Of a stretch of 64,000 nt of DNA, positions 1 through 11,934 are shown piece after piece; the first letter of the stretch is position 1, and the number at the start of each line of letters is the position of its first letter. The stretch spans positions 1-64,000 of the forward strand of contig JAOCPU010000065.1 in the NCBI GenBank assembly GCA_035772785.1, written 5' to 3'. The position numbers were made by a program, and so were the translations under genes. Source of the DNA: Phlebiopsis flavidoalba. Its lineage: Eukaryota; Basidiomycota; Agaricomycetes; Polyporales; Phanerochaetaceae. The notes beneath the pieces are model-generated. The model did not search any database. It saw only the letters and a program-made list of their open reading frames with translations, and was not told the origin of the DNA.

Positions 1-1090
1 CCCCCCCCCCCCCCCCCCCCCGGCTTTCCAACAAGAAATCCTTCCACGCTTCGCATCTCATTTCCGAATGGCATACAGTCAATCACCGGCCACTGATACC
101 ACCCAATTTTTGAGCTCGCGCCGCACAACGTGTGGGCATCCGCTTGAGGAGATTTTTGGATAGCGAGTTTAGGATGTATATCTAGTACCTCTGTAAATAT
201 AATAGGGGTAAAATGGGAATGCTTCTACCCTGTCAGAACGATGCCGGACAAATGATGTGAAAAGAGGGTGTACCACCCTATGATACACCCGTATATGGCA
301 GCTCGATCAATCAAAAACGTGGTCTGATGGCACTCAGCGTCCAGCGCCTCTACTCGCACTCTTCGTCAAGGCGCACCCAAAACCAACCCATCCTCACTTC
401 CTGCCTCCGGATGCCCGGTATTCATGATATGAGGGAGTAACAACACAACTATGAGCGGGATACCTTCCCAGTACTGTTTTAAACTATTATATCAAGTTTT
501 TGATGAGCCGAAAGCAACATGCAGAGCACAAAAAAAATCGAAGCGTCTCTGCCAAATTTTGAAAAACCCGCTTGCTTCTCGTAGCTCCTTTGCTGTTGCA
601 CATCCTGCTTTCAGGTCATAAAAGATCAGTGCATTCCTCATACTATTGCGAATTTTTTTGCTATTTTAAATATTTCTTTCCAAAAAAACCGAGATGCGGT
701 CTAATGTTCTGCAAGGACGGCTGTAGTGCGCTCCTTCCAAACGATCTGTCAACGATCTGTTTTTACTTATGCGCATCAACCTGAACGCGATCACATGGCG
801 ACTAAAACAGCAACCCTGAGGGCAACCTCCGCGAATAGGCGCTGTGTGGTGGACTAAGTCCCCAACCGTCAGTGATTTATGAACAACGGCCGTCCATTGC
901 CACCGGCTGTGGTTGTGTTGTCGAGCAGGGCTCCAATCCGTCTACTTTCGGCCACCATCTACCATAGACCTCGCCAGGTAGTTTTCTCAAAATATGACCA
1001 AAACGATGCAGAACTAATTGTCTTTACCTCGATTTGAACGCCGCAGTCAGTCGTATTCGGGACACACGGAAGGTGTAATACCTTAGTGCA
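1..1090. other. No gene seen; poly-C at window start
   Basis: The first 21 bases are all C, which looks like a contig or read end artefact rather than telomere. The rest is stop-rich in all frames and holds no convincing exon before the DUF7918 gene at 1091. It presumably includes that gene's promoter, but no specific site is recognisable. Confidence 0.5.
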
Positions 1091-2596
1091 ATGCCCAATC
1101 TGCATGGCATATCTGCCTCTATCACCTCAGAGGGGCGCGTACTTGACGAATGCACGTCCGAGGGTGTCGACGAGCGCACTGTCGTTTGCTTTGTCGCAGG
1201 CGCGCCAGGCAAGGTGAGCCTGATTCTACGTGATTCCAGCTGCGGATTCTGTGAGTGGTGCTGAAGATGTTTCTTATAGGTGTTTGAGATTTTACTCACG
1301 AACGCGCTGAACGTGCAGGATGTATCTGTCGCGATCACGGTGGACAATGCCCCGATTGGGAAGTACTTCCTTGCTCCGGGGCAGCGGATTTTGCCAGGGT
1401 TTTATGTGTCAGAGTCGACAAAGAAACCGTTCAAATTTCGAAATCTATCGTTCGAAGGTAAATATCTCAATCGTCCTAGAATTTCATAAAACTCATTTCG
1501 GCTTAGGCGTACAGAGCATTCATCATGATCGCCTCTTTACATGGGCGAACACCGGGTCCGTTGAGTTTTCCGTCTATAGGTGTCAAAAAAGGAGCATGGA
1601 GCGATTTCGCCCACCAGATCGGGACGCAGCCAACCAAGATATCCCCTCTGGGCGCTGGCAGCCTAACGTATGTTGATATATACCGTAAGATCACGGTCAC
1701 TATAACCTGACTTCTAGCAGCACTGGCGACGTGCGACCTATGAGAACCATCCAAGGTGTGGCCGGTGTCAGCCTCGACCCTGTGGACAAGCCTTACGCCA
1801 AATTCATAATACGCTATCGACCCATAGGTTTGATGGTCCGCTCGGAACCGAAAGTTGCCAGTTAATCAGAAAATGAACAGAGATATTGCAAATCCAAGGC
1901 CTACTCCCATCTCTTACCAGGTCTATCCCCACGTCGTCTTCTACTGCAGTGTCCCAGGCCGGACGCAAGCGTTCCCTCGACTCCTGTTCGTTTCCTATGA
2001 ACTCTCACCGACCGACACAACGGCTACGCGGTACACCCTCATTCATGGACTTCACTAATAGTCCACAATCGCCTCCGGTATTTGACAGCAGCCCTCCAAG
2101 AAGAAGCAGCCCCCACTGGGCGTCGCAACCTTCGCAAAGTCCGTGCAACTCATCGACATCTCAAGAACTCGTAGCTATGAAAGTACGTAGGATGTTCATC
2201 TGCACCTGTGAGAATTCTAATTTAGAGATATGTAGAACGAGCTTCGATCTGCCACAGACCGGATGAACGAGGCGATGCAACAAATGCAGGACGCGACGGA
2301 GCGCATGAACGCGCGCCCTGCGCGAGATGAACAGCCTGAAGGCGCGCATTGACGCGCTAGAAGCGGTCAACACATCCCCACTGAGCTCTTCACCAGTGCA
2401 GTCATTGGTACTACCTCCTATCCCGGCTCGTCTTAGCCCGACAGCTGCTGGAGGGCACGACACAAATTTGGGCACCGAATACGACCGGGGAAACGCATAT
2501 CAGTTTGCTCCGCTAGAAGAGCCTCATGCTGAACGATGGCAGCGGACAGAGTGCGAGCTGGGCACGAGTCTGCGCAGTGCTCAGTGGGCTCCATGA
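1091..2596 (+). CDS. DUF7918-domain protein with C-terminal coiled coil (copy A)
   Basis: Function is unknown. The fold family (DUF7918) is widespread in agaricomycetes. Exon 1 starts at ATG 1091 (MPNLHGISASITSEGRVLDE) and ends at AAG 1213. A 66-base intron (1214-1279) leads to the exon FEILLTNALNVQDVSV, then a DG/NAPIG..YLAPGQR block and the family-typical KPFKFRNLSFE. A phase-1 intron (1458-1506) follows, then SIHHDRLFTW. A later exon carries GVSLDPVDKPYAKFIIRYRP. The middle (about 1900-2180) is Ser/Pro-rich and the C terminus (about 2255-2400) is a coiled coil with SLKARIDALEA, then SLVLPPIPARL. One exonic frame slip lies near 2315. The neighbour at 3485 is a paralogue with the same exon order. 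The DUF7918 assignment rests on pattern similarity, not a search. Confidence 0.7.
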
Positions 2597-3484
2597 GCGG
2601 CAAGACCCAACTAGAACACATATTACGCACTACAAAACACCACCACCTCTTCGTTCACACCTAAGCGTTGTTGTATTGACATTCATAGGACTCATAGGAC
2701 CCACCACGTTACAAGACTACTTCATTAGTTCTATTCAAGGATTGCCACCATCGGACCTCACTCACACTCAGTATATTTATAACCTGTATAATCTTATCAT
2801 TGTAGACGGGGGACCCTATGTCGATTCAAACATTGCTTCCTTTCTGAATTCCTAGGAGGCTAGCCTGTACAGTGACAGGCTTGTGGCAAACAGCTCTAGA
2901 TGCGCATTTATAACAGAATCATCCAAAAGACACATGAAAAAACATTTTGATTGAATAATAGTCTATGTCTACAATTGAACGCTCGAGCTCAACCGACTTG
3001 CACTAGAGCCCGCGGCTTGACAGCGTAGCTGTCCGCGCTCTGCCTTTGCCAGGAGACCAAGCCCACGCGTCAACGCGCGTTGGAACCTAGCCCATGACGC
3101 GATCACATGACAGACACAGCGATTCAAGCACCTCCCAGCGATTTAATCGCTCAAATACAGGCGCCGGACATTCGTCTTTTCATGACACGTCGCACCCATC
3201 ATGAACGTCGGAAGAACGACCGCCAACTACCACGGCAATAGTCGAGTCGCCGAGCTGGCCTCAGACGCGCTCGGGCTCGCCTAGTGCAGTCTTTCATTGC
3301 GCTCGACCACGAATCTCAGGTAATGTTTCACCCATTTGAATCTTCTGTACAGTGCTCACTGCAGGGCGACCTCTGCATTTGCAATAGCTAGGTAGCCGAC
3401 ATCGCCTACTAGCGCAGATATCTCAAGAGGGCGGCCTCTTGACTCGCTGGCACTGTAACGCTTTGCGAACCCAATTTCGATGCG
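2597..3484. other. Intergenic region between the two DUF7918 paralogues
   Basis: About 890 bases without a convincing exon on either strand. It should contain the 3' end of copy A and the promoter of copy B; I recognise no specific sites. Confidence 0.5.
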
Positions 3485-4926
3485 ATGCCGAGTCTAAATG
3501 GGACGAAAAATAATGCGTGTCCGTTCGCGTCGCTTCTGGAGGGCGCATGCTCGATGAGTGTGCGATAGGTAGTGTCGATGCGCGTACCGTCGGCTCCTTC
3601 GTGTCGCGGGTGCGCCGGGTGCGGTACGTCCAAGTCAGCACTAGTTTACTCATGTCTTGACGCTGACTTCTTCTTCTCTTGTGTTGTTTGATTTCTTGAG
3701 GCAGACATTCGAGATATTGCTAGAAAACACCACTCAGCGCGCAGGATGTGTCGGTTGAGATTACGGTGGATGGCACACCAATTGGAAGGTATTACCTTGC
3801 GCCTGGTCAGCGCAAGCTTCCGGGGGTATATGTGTCGGATTCGACGACGAAGCCGTTCAAGTTTCGCACTCTGGTGTTCGAGGGTGAGATTTTTATTACA
3901 ACGTTTCGCGTTTGGCGTGGTTTGATACATTGCTTAGACGAGCAAAGCATCCATGACCATCGCTTCTTTACATGGATCAACGTTGGCTGCCTCGAGTTCA
4001 CGATTTACCGATGCTGTAAAACTAGAGTCGAGCGATTTCGGCCTCAGGACCTGAACACGGTCTATCCTGGCGTCCCTGGACTCAGTGGATCGTACGTGGC
4101 TCATTTACGACCCAGTTCTTATCTCACACCTACGTGAACAGGAACGAAAGGCCCATAAAGCCCATTCAAGGCATTAGCGGTATTACTCTCGAACCCTTTA
4201 GACATGCCCTTCGCCCAATTCATCATCCGATTACGACCTATGGGTAATACTCTCCGTCGCTTCCTTCTTCAAGGCACACCGTGGACCTGAATTTGCGATT
4301 AGAAATTCTTCAGAAACAAGGCTTGATGCCCACATCCTCCAAGGACGCAGCATCTGCCCGTTTCCGCCCACGCCAGCAGCGAACGAAGGCGTCCAGAGGT
4401 CCCACAAGCGATCATACGATTCTTCGTTTTCGCCACTTCATCTCGACCGACCCAACGGGCCGCGCGGCACACCCCCAAACGTAGACTCGCCAGGAAGCCC
4501 GCACAGCGTGTACAGCCACTCACAGTCGCCCCGTCGCGTAGCAGTAGTCACTCTCTACACTCCCACCCTCTCCATCCCCCACACTCGCCAACACCGTCGG
4601 CTACCACACCAGACGAACTCGCGTCCGTAAAGGCACGTCCACGCCCACCTCCCCTCGACGAACCGCTAACACGTCCCCGTCTGCAGGCTGAGATCGACCA
4701 CACGCTCGATGAAATTATCGGCGCGTTACAGCAGATGGACGACGTGGTCGCGCGTGTGCACCGCGCTCTCGACCAGGTGCACGACCTGAAGGCGCGCGTC
4801 GCAGAGCTCGAGGCGGCGGCCGCCTATGAGGAGTCCCTCGTGCTCCCGCCTATTCGGACTATCCTACACAGCTACGGCGCGGGCGAGAGGAGCTGTACCG
4901 GTAGGAGCGTTTGTACCGGAAGCTGA
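3485..4926 (+). CDS. DUF7918-domain protein with coiled coil (copy B)
   Basis: Paralogue of the gene at 1091, with the same exon order. Exon 1 begins at ATG 3485 (MPSLNG) and, after a frame slip, reads GRMLDECAIGSVDARTV, matching GRVLDECTSEGVDERTV of copy A. The next exons give TFEILLENTT, VSVEITVDGTPIGRYYLAPG and KPFKFRTLVFE. After an intron come SIHDHRFFTWINVG.LEFTIYRC and PIQGISGITLEP; an extra T near 4199 then shifts the frame before MPFAQFIIRLRP. The C-terminal coiled coil (about 4690-4840) contains DLKARVAELEA and SLVLPPI. At least three slips occur in exons. The true end may lie beyond 4926 in another frame, in the acidic tail at 4911-5264. Function unknown. Confidence 0.7.
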
Positions 4927-4939
4927 AAGGGAGTGGTGT

Positions 4940-5070
4940 GCAGGATGAGGAAGATGAGGATGATGGGGATGAGGATGATGAGGATGAGGATGATGAGGAT
5001 GAGGATGATGAGGACGAGGATGATGAGGAAGATGAGGACGAGGAGGACGAGGGGGACGCGGACACGGAAC
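4940..5070 (+). repeat. GAT/GAG microsatellite encoding an acidic run
   Basis: Repeats of GAGGATGAGGATGATGAG and variants occupy about 130 bases. In the frame open from 4911 to 5264 they encode a nearly pure Asp/Glu tract, preceded by YRKLKGSGVQ and followed by TERGRGEG. That frame would continue copy B if one indel occurs near 4900, so the acidic tract may be its real C terminus. The opposite strand reads poly-Ser and is a shadow. Confidence 0.75.
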
Positions 5071-5500
5071 GAGGACGAGGAGAAGGAGTGCGTGTTTCAG
5101 TGGGTTCCGCCAGAGGAGGCGGACAGACAGCGAGTCGAGTGGAAAGCTGTCGTCAGTTGCGCGTTGGTCGCCATGAAGAGGCCGGCGGGAATTTGGATCT
5201 ACGCTCTTGCATAATACTTCGCCATTTAGACTCGTCTTCCATATCTATAGTAATATTGTACTAATGTTCATGGCGTCATAATAGGACTCACCGCAATACA
5301 CGACTTTTGTTACACGAGAAACCTATAGGACTAGGATCAATTATAAAACGTTGCTCATGAATCCGTATAATTCATTATATGAATGGTATATCTCAAATTA
5401 TCCAAAATTCAATTTTAGAATCATATATTTTTTTATGCAATCAGTTTGTATGATGTGCTTGTCCATTAATCCGTATAGACTATTTTTATTAAGAGCACCC

Positions 5501-6832
5501 TCATGATGATGTAAATCCTCCCTTGCTCGCCGTAATCTCCTGACCAAGTTTTGTATCCGAGAACCTAGGTGTCGATGTCAGAGAAGACGAGTAGTGATGG
5601 AATTAAAAGCCAAGCGTACCCGATCCCAATCCAACTTCGCTCGGTGTCATCGGTAAGGCTCGTCTGAGACCCTTGAACGTCTTTTCGCTCATATCCTGGT
5701 ACGCTTCGTTAAGTGAAGTTTGGTATTTGGTTTCTTCGGCCTCTATCAATGCAAGGACCTTTTTCGCCGATACGTGGTGCGTCGGAGGCGGAGATGGCTG
5801 GCGGGAGTTCGAGGGAGATGGCATGCGTCGTTTCAAGCTGAACCTGGGATGATTTTCAGCTGTGTGTTTTAAACGACTCCGTTCTCATACGCACATTTCC
5901 CTGTTAAATAATAGTGCCCACGATTGACCAGGATCTTGCCCTCCATAGTTCTGTCGGCAAGATTGAACGATGCATACTCCGACCGCCAACCTGCCAGACC
6001 AGAATGTTTGCCTACGGGATTGTACTTGTTCGCGACTACCTGAATGACACAAAACGGCATCTGGGTTGCCACGATTGCGTTGGGAACACGCGACGTGACG
6101 CCGTCGTGTGACCGTGGGCAATGCCATGAAGATACGTCTATAGCTAGCAGCCATCTCTCCAGCGACAAGCCTATCCACCGCTATCCAGCAGCAAAGCCAA
6201 CAAAACACACCGCGAGCAGCCACGCCACCCGGAACGGCTTCCGACGCCTCATCCAGGCTCGATAGCGCTCCGGCTCCGATTGCTTCCTGCCCACACCCTC
6301 AGCCGCGTCCGCACGCCCGCAACGCACTGCACTCACCAACGCAAGATGATCAACTCGAACCCCCCCCGCTTCCCAAGCCGTGCGCGATCGCGGGTCCCAG
6401 AACCGATCCGCGGCGCCCTCCCTCCGCCTCTTCTTGCGCCGCCACGCACACAGCGCCGCCTCACTGACGCCCATCGCTCTACTTGCGACACCTCACTTCA
6501 GCCGGGGCGCGTCACTCACACGGGCGTGCCAACGCCGGGTGTTGTTCTGCGACGCACCTGGTGGCTGCGTGGTGCCCCGGCACGTCCGCGGCGACGAACT
6601 GCGCGAGGTTGTATTCGCGCAGCGCGGGCAGCACGCCCGTCTGCAGCGCGTCGTCGTCCGCGATGATGTTGCGCACGTCTGCCCGGGGCGCCGGGGGTGA
6701 GAGTCTAGCGTAGGTGTGGCTGGGCGGGTGCAGGCGGACCGCGTACCGTTCAGGACGTCGTTGATCTCGCCCGGGGGAGATTGGAGCAGGAATTTGGACG
6801 CTTGCGCTTTCGATACGCTCGTCGGCGTTCAT
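5501..6832 (-). CDS. CAP1: F-actin-capping protein subunit alpha
   Basis: Alpha subunit of the CapZ heterodimer, which caps actin barbed ends with the beta subunit at cortical patches. It starts at ATG 6832 with MNADERIESAS, then (one frame over) KFLLQSPPGEINDVLN. After an intron comes DVRNIIADDDALQTGVLPA. An exon near 6390-6410 shows DPRSRTAW, matching the family's LDPRS-x-T. The middle (about 5880-6110) has MPFCVIQVVANKYNP, then FWSGR and MEGKILVN, as in CapZ alpha. The C-terminal exon (5597-5836) has ALIEAEETKYQTSLNEAYQ and FKGLRRALPMT, then TRAKLDWDR if one C is removed. After an intron with acceptor CCTAG it reads LGYK, then LGQEITASKGG, ending at TGA 5501. Family proteins are about 270-290 residues, consistent with this span. 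Several single-base slips break the frame. The adjacent gene on the same strand is isocitrate lyase. Confidence 0.88.
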
Positions 6833-7249
6833 GGTGGCTATATGGTCAGGAAGGGTGATGGAGGGATCGACTGGTTAGAGGGACTGCTTCAAGCTCTTAA
6901 TGGTGACGGCTGCAGTCAGTACTCGACGTAGACGCCCATTAGGTATCAATTACGAGAATTCCCACGCTAAGCTGCTAGTGCTGGTCCTTGATTGACATTT
7001 CTTGCACACGGACTGCGACCATTCATCCGCATGCACTCTTCGCAAATGCAAAGCATCTCTCTTTCGTAGATTTGTGACAAAGAAAACGTCATTTTGATTC
7101 CGGTAATACTTCCCCACAATCCAAGGTACTTATTATACAGGTGCACCCCAAAAAAACTACATGCAAAGCGCGTCTACAAGCGGACAACATCGAGATGAGG
7201 AGTCCATGGGGTGGTGCCGCCCCTGTGAGGAGGAGGGCTCTTTTGCCGT

Positions 7250-9269
7250 CTAGAGCTTCGACTTGGGGCCTCTCGGCGAACTGCGCCTCCGTGACACCCT
7301 TGCCCATGGCCGCGCGTCGACGTACCGCATGGGGATGGTGGTGGACACCGCCGGTGACGGCCTTCATGAGGTTGTCGATGAAGTCGGCGCCGCTCCACTG
7401 TAGAAGAGTTAGGAGCGTGCGAGGGGTAAAGAAGAGGGATACGAACCTTCTGGTGATCTTGTGAGCAACGTCGCAGCCGATGTCGCCCGCTCCCGGCGCT
7501 GAACGAGCTCGACGTAGGCCTTCATGCCCTCGGTGTTTCTTTTTTTCTTTTTTTTTTTTTTTTTTTCGCGAACGACTTGGCGAACAGGTCGCTGATGTAG
7601 CCGTTCGAGTGGAGACCACCGAGCTATCTCGCAGCTGTGAGTCATCTTGTCCAAGAGTACGCCAGAGAGGATCTTACCGTGATGAACTGCCAGACGTATC
7701 CCCGAGCTTGCCGACGGGTCCCAGACGAAACTTCTTCATGTCCTCGGTGCCAAGGCCAGCCGCGTCCCAGTTGAATCGACGGGCTGAGGTTGTACGCGAG
7801 CCACTGCAATTCTGGGGGAACGGGAACACCGCATGCACCGCCGTCCGCAAACTCCTTCGCCTGGGGGAGTAGATCGGCTTCTTGGTCTCCATCCAGAGCG
7901 CGTCCGCGTACGGCGCGTACGCAATCGCGCGGTTCACCGCGCACTGCGTGCCGCCCTGGTAGCGGTAGTCCCCTCGCCGCGTGCGCGGCGCGCGCTGTCC
8001 CAGTCCAGAACGGCGCGCGCGCGAGCCCGAACTCGCGCGTCGCTGATCTCGACCGCCTGCGGGTACGACACCGTGCGCGACGCCCGCGCCTTGAACGCGG
8101 CCTGGCTCGCGGCGGGCAGCGCGCGCGCGAGCACGTCGCCGAAAGAGCGCGAGGCCCGCCTTGGCCATCCACTGCTCCTCGACGGCCTCGAGCGCGGCGC
8201 CGGTCTTGCCCTGGCGCTCGGGGCCTCGTTGAGGAGCTCGACGAGCGGGGGGAGGTCCGGGTTTCGTCGACCCGAGGATGAACGGGTGGTCGCGGACGTC
8301 GATGTTGGTCGTGATGAGAGAGCGTCGCGGCCTCCGAGTCCGTGCGCGCTGATTGACGGAGGTTTTCTCGACGCCCATGATGTCGAACTGGTAGCGGATC
8401 GCGACGAGCCGGTTGATGTGTCTCCTGGATCGGCACGAGCACCGTTGCCCGCCATGTGCCCGCACTTTTTTCGTCCCCGCCGCCTGGTCCTCGATGTGGA
8501 TGCCCGCGGCGCCCTTATTCGATGAACAGCTTCGCGAGCTTCATCGTCGCGGTGATGCCGCCGTGGCCAGTGTCGGCGTCGCGCGATGATGGGGCGCAGG
8601 TAGTCGACGGCCGGCGTCTTGGCAAGCTCGGCCTCGGAGAGGCGCAGGCGGTTCTCGCGCTGCTTGCGGTCCCCGTGGAAGAGTTGTGCCATGAACAGGT
8701 GCTCGACCCTGTTCGGGCACGGTGTGTTGTAGGGGTAGTCTGGGAGGGCTGTGTTAGTTTTGGCGGCTGGGGCTTCCGGCCAGCAGGGACACGGAGGGAC
8801 TCACCAGCCAGATCGGGGCCGGGCTCGTTGGTGCTGGAGGCCGTGCTGGAGCATTGCCAGCCAGAGACCGTAGACGGTCTCGAGGTACTTGGCCATCTGG
8901 GTGGACCTGCACCGGGTCAAGCCTAGAGTACACCAATGAGCGCGTTTCGTCTCCAAGAGGCGGGCTGTACGTACGCGCCGTAAGTGTGTGATGGCTCGCC
9001 GTTGCGGAAAGTGCGCGTCCAGCGTCGCGTAGAGCTTTCTTGCCCAGGACGGCTTACCCGGCGGCGGGGTACTGGATGGGGATGGTGTGCCGCGCTTCGA
9101 GACGACGTCCTCGGCGGTGTAGGGCCGCTTGACCCTTGCTGAATCGCGGGCTCTGTGTGTCCATGAGACACAACGCCGACACGCTATTCATCGCGCAGGC
9201 ACTGACCTTCCACCATCTCTGGACCTCGGCGACCTCAGCCTTGAAGGCAGCTTGCTCGTTGTAGGACAT
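7250..9269 (-). CDS. ICL1: Isocitrate lyase
   Basis: Cleaves isocitrate to glyoxylate and succinate, the first glyoxylate-shunt step, needed for growth on acetate and fatty acids. It starts at ATG 9269 ([20 protein letters not shown]). Further blocks are [27 protein letters not shown]-like and [17 protein letters not shown]. The catalytic signature KKCGHMAG lies at about 8451-8470. It is followed by VLVPIQE-like sequence, [65 protein letters not shown] and [14 protein letters not shown] (all broken by slips). A short intron lies near 7403-7460 before [18 protein letters not shown]. The end reads [14 protein letters not shown], and one base over gives SKL-stop at 7250, a canonical PTS1. Expected family length is about 540 residues. 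A poly-A run disrupts an exon near 7541-7566. Confidence 0.92.
7541..7566. repeat. Homopolymer T run (A on coding strand) inside isocitrate lyase
   Basis: A T6-C-T19 stretch falls inside the isocitrate lyase exon, just before [14 protein letters not shown] on the minus strand. There it encodes a lysine run absent from the family. It is more likely a consensus artefact than biology. Confidence 0.7.
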
Positions 9270-11934
9270 GGCGGGCGTGTGGAGGGGATGGGAGGGCGGC
9301 GGGCGGGGTCAGGATACACTCCGCGAGTAGTCGGTCGGGCGTTGGCATTTGTATGGTCCCTGTGTGCGAGCTGGACTCGGATGGACCAGCGGGAGGGGGG
9401 CCAATGGGGACATGTGATTGGGGGGTGACTTAGGCCGGGCGGGGGCCGAGTGCGGGGTAGTGCTAATGGGCCCAGCGATCGACCGTCTCCGTCTCCGGGC
9501 GCCCCTCTTGGCTGCCTCTGTCGGTGCTCCTATGTTTGCCCCTCGCACCGCTTTTTCGGCCGACGAGTGCTCGCCCTCGTATTTGCTGCGGCCCACAGGC
9601 CTGAATGGCAGAACATCTCTTACTCACGCCACACACCTCTCTTGTTAGCTCCGTCAGGGCCGGCATTCGACCCCTTACACGACCTGACCCACGCTCGCTC
9701 TATCTCCTCAAAAGGCAATACACGCTCGTCTTCGATGCGGTATTTCGTGCACCAATGTCCACCCGGGAGTTTGAACGGGCCGCCCAGTGTGCTGCCCTGG
9801 TGGGCGGCTGCACTCGTTAGGGGGAGGAGAACACACGCAGGGGGCTCGAGAGGGGTGCAGAAGGTCGCTGCGCGCCCTTCTCTTTAACTCTGTCCGCACA
9901 GATTGACGGCAGTCTATTCATGGCAAGCCTCCGTTGCTCATGGAGGCTGCGACAGAAGGCGCTGCAGCCTACGCTGGAGGAAGGTCACTTGGTCATTCGG
10001 CGTAGCCTAGCCCCCTGAGTCGACTGCAGTCATCTTATAGCCTTTCGTACCGCCGGCCTGGGGCAGGGGAACGGTGCAGCGTTTCTAACGGGAATTCCGT
10101 CTGGCGTGAATCGTCGAGTAGGTCTCACTGGCGGTCCACAAGACCGAATTCATGCCCCGATCGTCAGGAGTCATTCCAAGCGAACGCCGACGAGTTCCTG
10201 TGTGTGGAGCTAGCGTCTGGCGTCGTCAAGTCTATCATTGGAAGGGTACTCCGAGAGGAGACCAGTCGAGCACGTGAATTGTTGGAGGCCCACGGCTCGT
10301 GTTAATTGTGCGGAGGGCACAGCGCCCTCGCCATAACTCGCAGGGGCTCAGACTATAACAAATGAGCGCACTCGCCATTCAGAAGGCGATCCTACACGCA
10401 GCATACGTGGCCAAGTCGTCGCAGCACGGACCAAAGCCGAGGTCTCTGTAATATATTCGGCTATGAACGCCACAGGGACGTCGCAGTCAAATTCAACGCT
10501 AGAACGTCAAATTCGGAGTCCCTTGGGCGCTTGCGTGCGGGGGCGTGCGCGGACCGGAGGCGGGGAGGCGGATGTGGGGAAACTCGGGGAGCCCCCGGGA
10601 CGAGAGATGATGCGCATCAGTGCGCATTCCCGCCAGCGCGGACTGGGCGTGCTCCACTGAGAACTCATGTTGCCCACCTCCCACACGGTGTTTACTTTTG
10701 CGAAATGACTATAGGCGCATCTATTGCCGCTGTTGTTTGCGATATTTGAAACTGACTGAGTATCAGTGCAATATCGTGAGTCTATGGTAAGTAATCTGAA
10801 AACCTTCGCGAGTCACTCCTCGACTCTCATTCTCATCAGCTTTTTGCCCAGAATTGAAGTTCGGACCCTGTTGCGTGTGTGGAAACCTTGGGACACGGGA
10901 TACCCATATGAGTTATGCCTAGCCAGCGAGCTAGCCAGTGTTGTGCAAAGATGCGCCTCACGTGTAAAAGCGTAAATCTCATGGAACGACTCACCTCGAG
11001 TCCTACGAACGCTACAACAGCTATTGTGAATCGTTATCTCCCTATTTCTTTTTCTGTCGTATGCTAATTCGATTATCGGGATTCCCGAGACGTGATGAAT
11101 GACCAACGAAACGACCATCTCGCATGACTCGCGCACGTCGCACAGAATACAGCTTGTTGCTCCACATCCGAGCTGGTCCCGAGGCTATGACTGACATTCT
11201 AACAGGGTGGTTCCCCGTAGCGTATTACGATGAGTGATCCTCACAGTCGCGTATTATGGTATGTTCGTCGTCCTAGACCTCCAAATATAACCGTAAACCT
11301 TTTCTAACTACCAGCGGCGGAGAGCATAGGCGGGCTCCTACTAGCTGTGGTCCTCAAAAGGATACTAGGCTTCAAGTGTGTCAAAAGTCGACATCTATCT
11401 CCGAGCTGCAGAACCGAAGTACAAAAACCGAAATCGGGCGCAGGCTATTGCACAGCCTATTGGGAGTCGCACACCGCAGCTCTTCCATCGCCCTAGGCAT
11501 GTGGGAGCGCTTCGTACATACCCAGGTCGCGCACCAGGGGCTTGAGCAGTTCATGAAAGACAGGACACGAAGGCGGGTTTCACGTTTCATAATCTCCAGG
11601 TTCCACTCGCTCGTGCGTTTTTCAACAAGGCATCCTAGTAAGCTTTGCCATTCCATTCGCTCTGATCGCTTCTTCAGATGGACAAACCGGGTTTTGACTG
11701 ACGCGTCCCTTGCGTTGCTTCATTTAATCTCTCTATGGTCGAGCATCTTGCTAACAAGATTCCACATCTTTCCACACTACACACTTTTTCGAAGAGACAC
11801 TGTCACCTAGCTCGGTGCACGAACAAGTACGCCACACGGCGTCACTCTCCATTTCGTCCCGATCGGCTCTACGGCACACGGCGGACATCCTCATCGGCCG
11901 CCGAGGGGCCTTGCATCGCCGACCCGAAAGAAGA
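9270..11934. other. Unassigned stretch upstream of isocitrate lyase
   Basis: About 2.7 kb without a gene I can defend. The first few hundred bases should hold the isocitrate lyase promoter (transcription leftwards). A short candidate exon near 11310-11360 reads AAESIGGLLLAVVLK on the plus strand, faintly like a nucleotide-sugar transporter segment, but nothing around it supports such a gene. Other open frames here are short and lack codon or motif support. Confidence 0.4.

Noticed and set aside
4859..5065. Minus-strand poly-serine ORF
   Set aside because: It is the complementary reading of the GAT/GAG microsatellite; the plus strand gives an acidic tail adjoining a recognisable gene.
7790..8525. 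Long plus-strand ORFs (163 and 230 codons), Arg/Ala-rich
   Set aside because: They are antisense shadows of the GC-rich isocitrate lyase exons, with biased Arg/Ala/Ser composition and no motif.
11310..11360. Possible nucleotide-sugar transporter exon (AAESIGGLLLAVVLK)
   Set aside because: The similarity is limited to about a dozen residues and no other exon of such a gene was found nearby.
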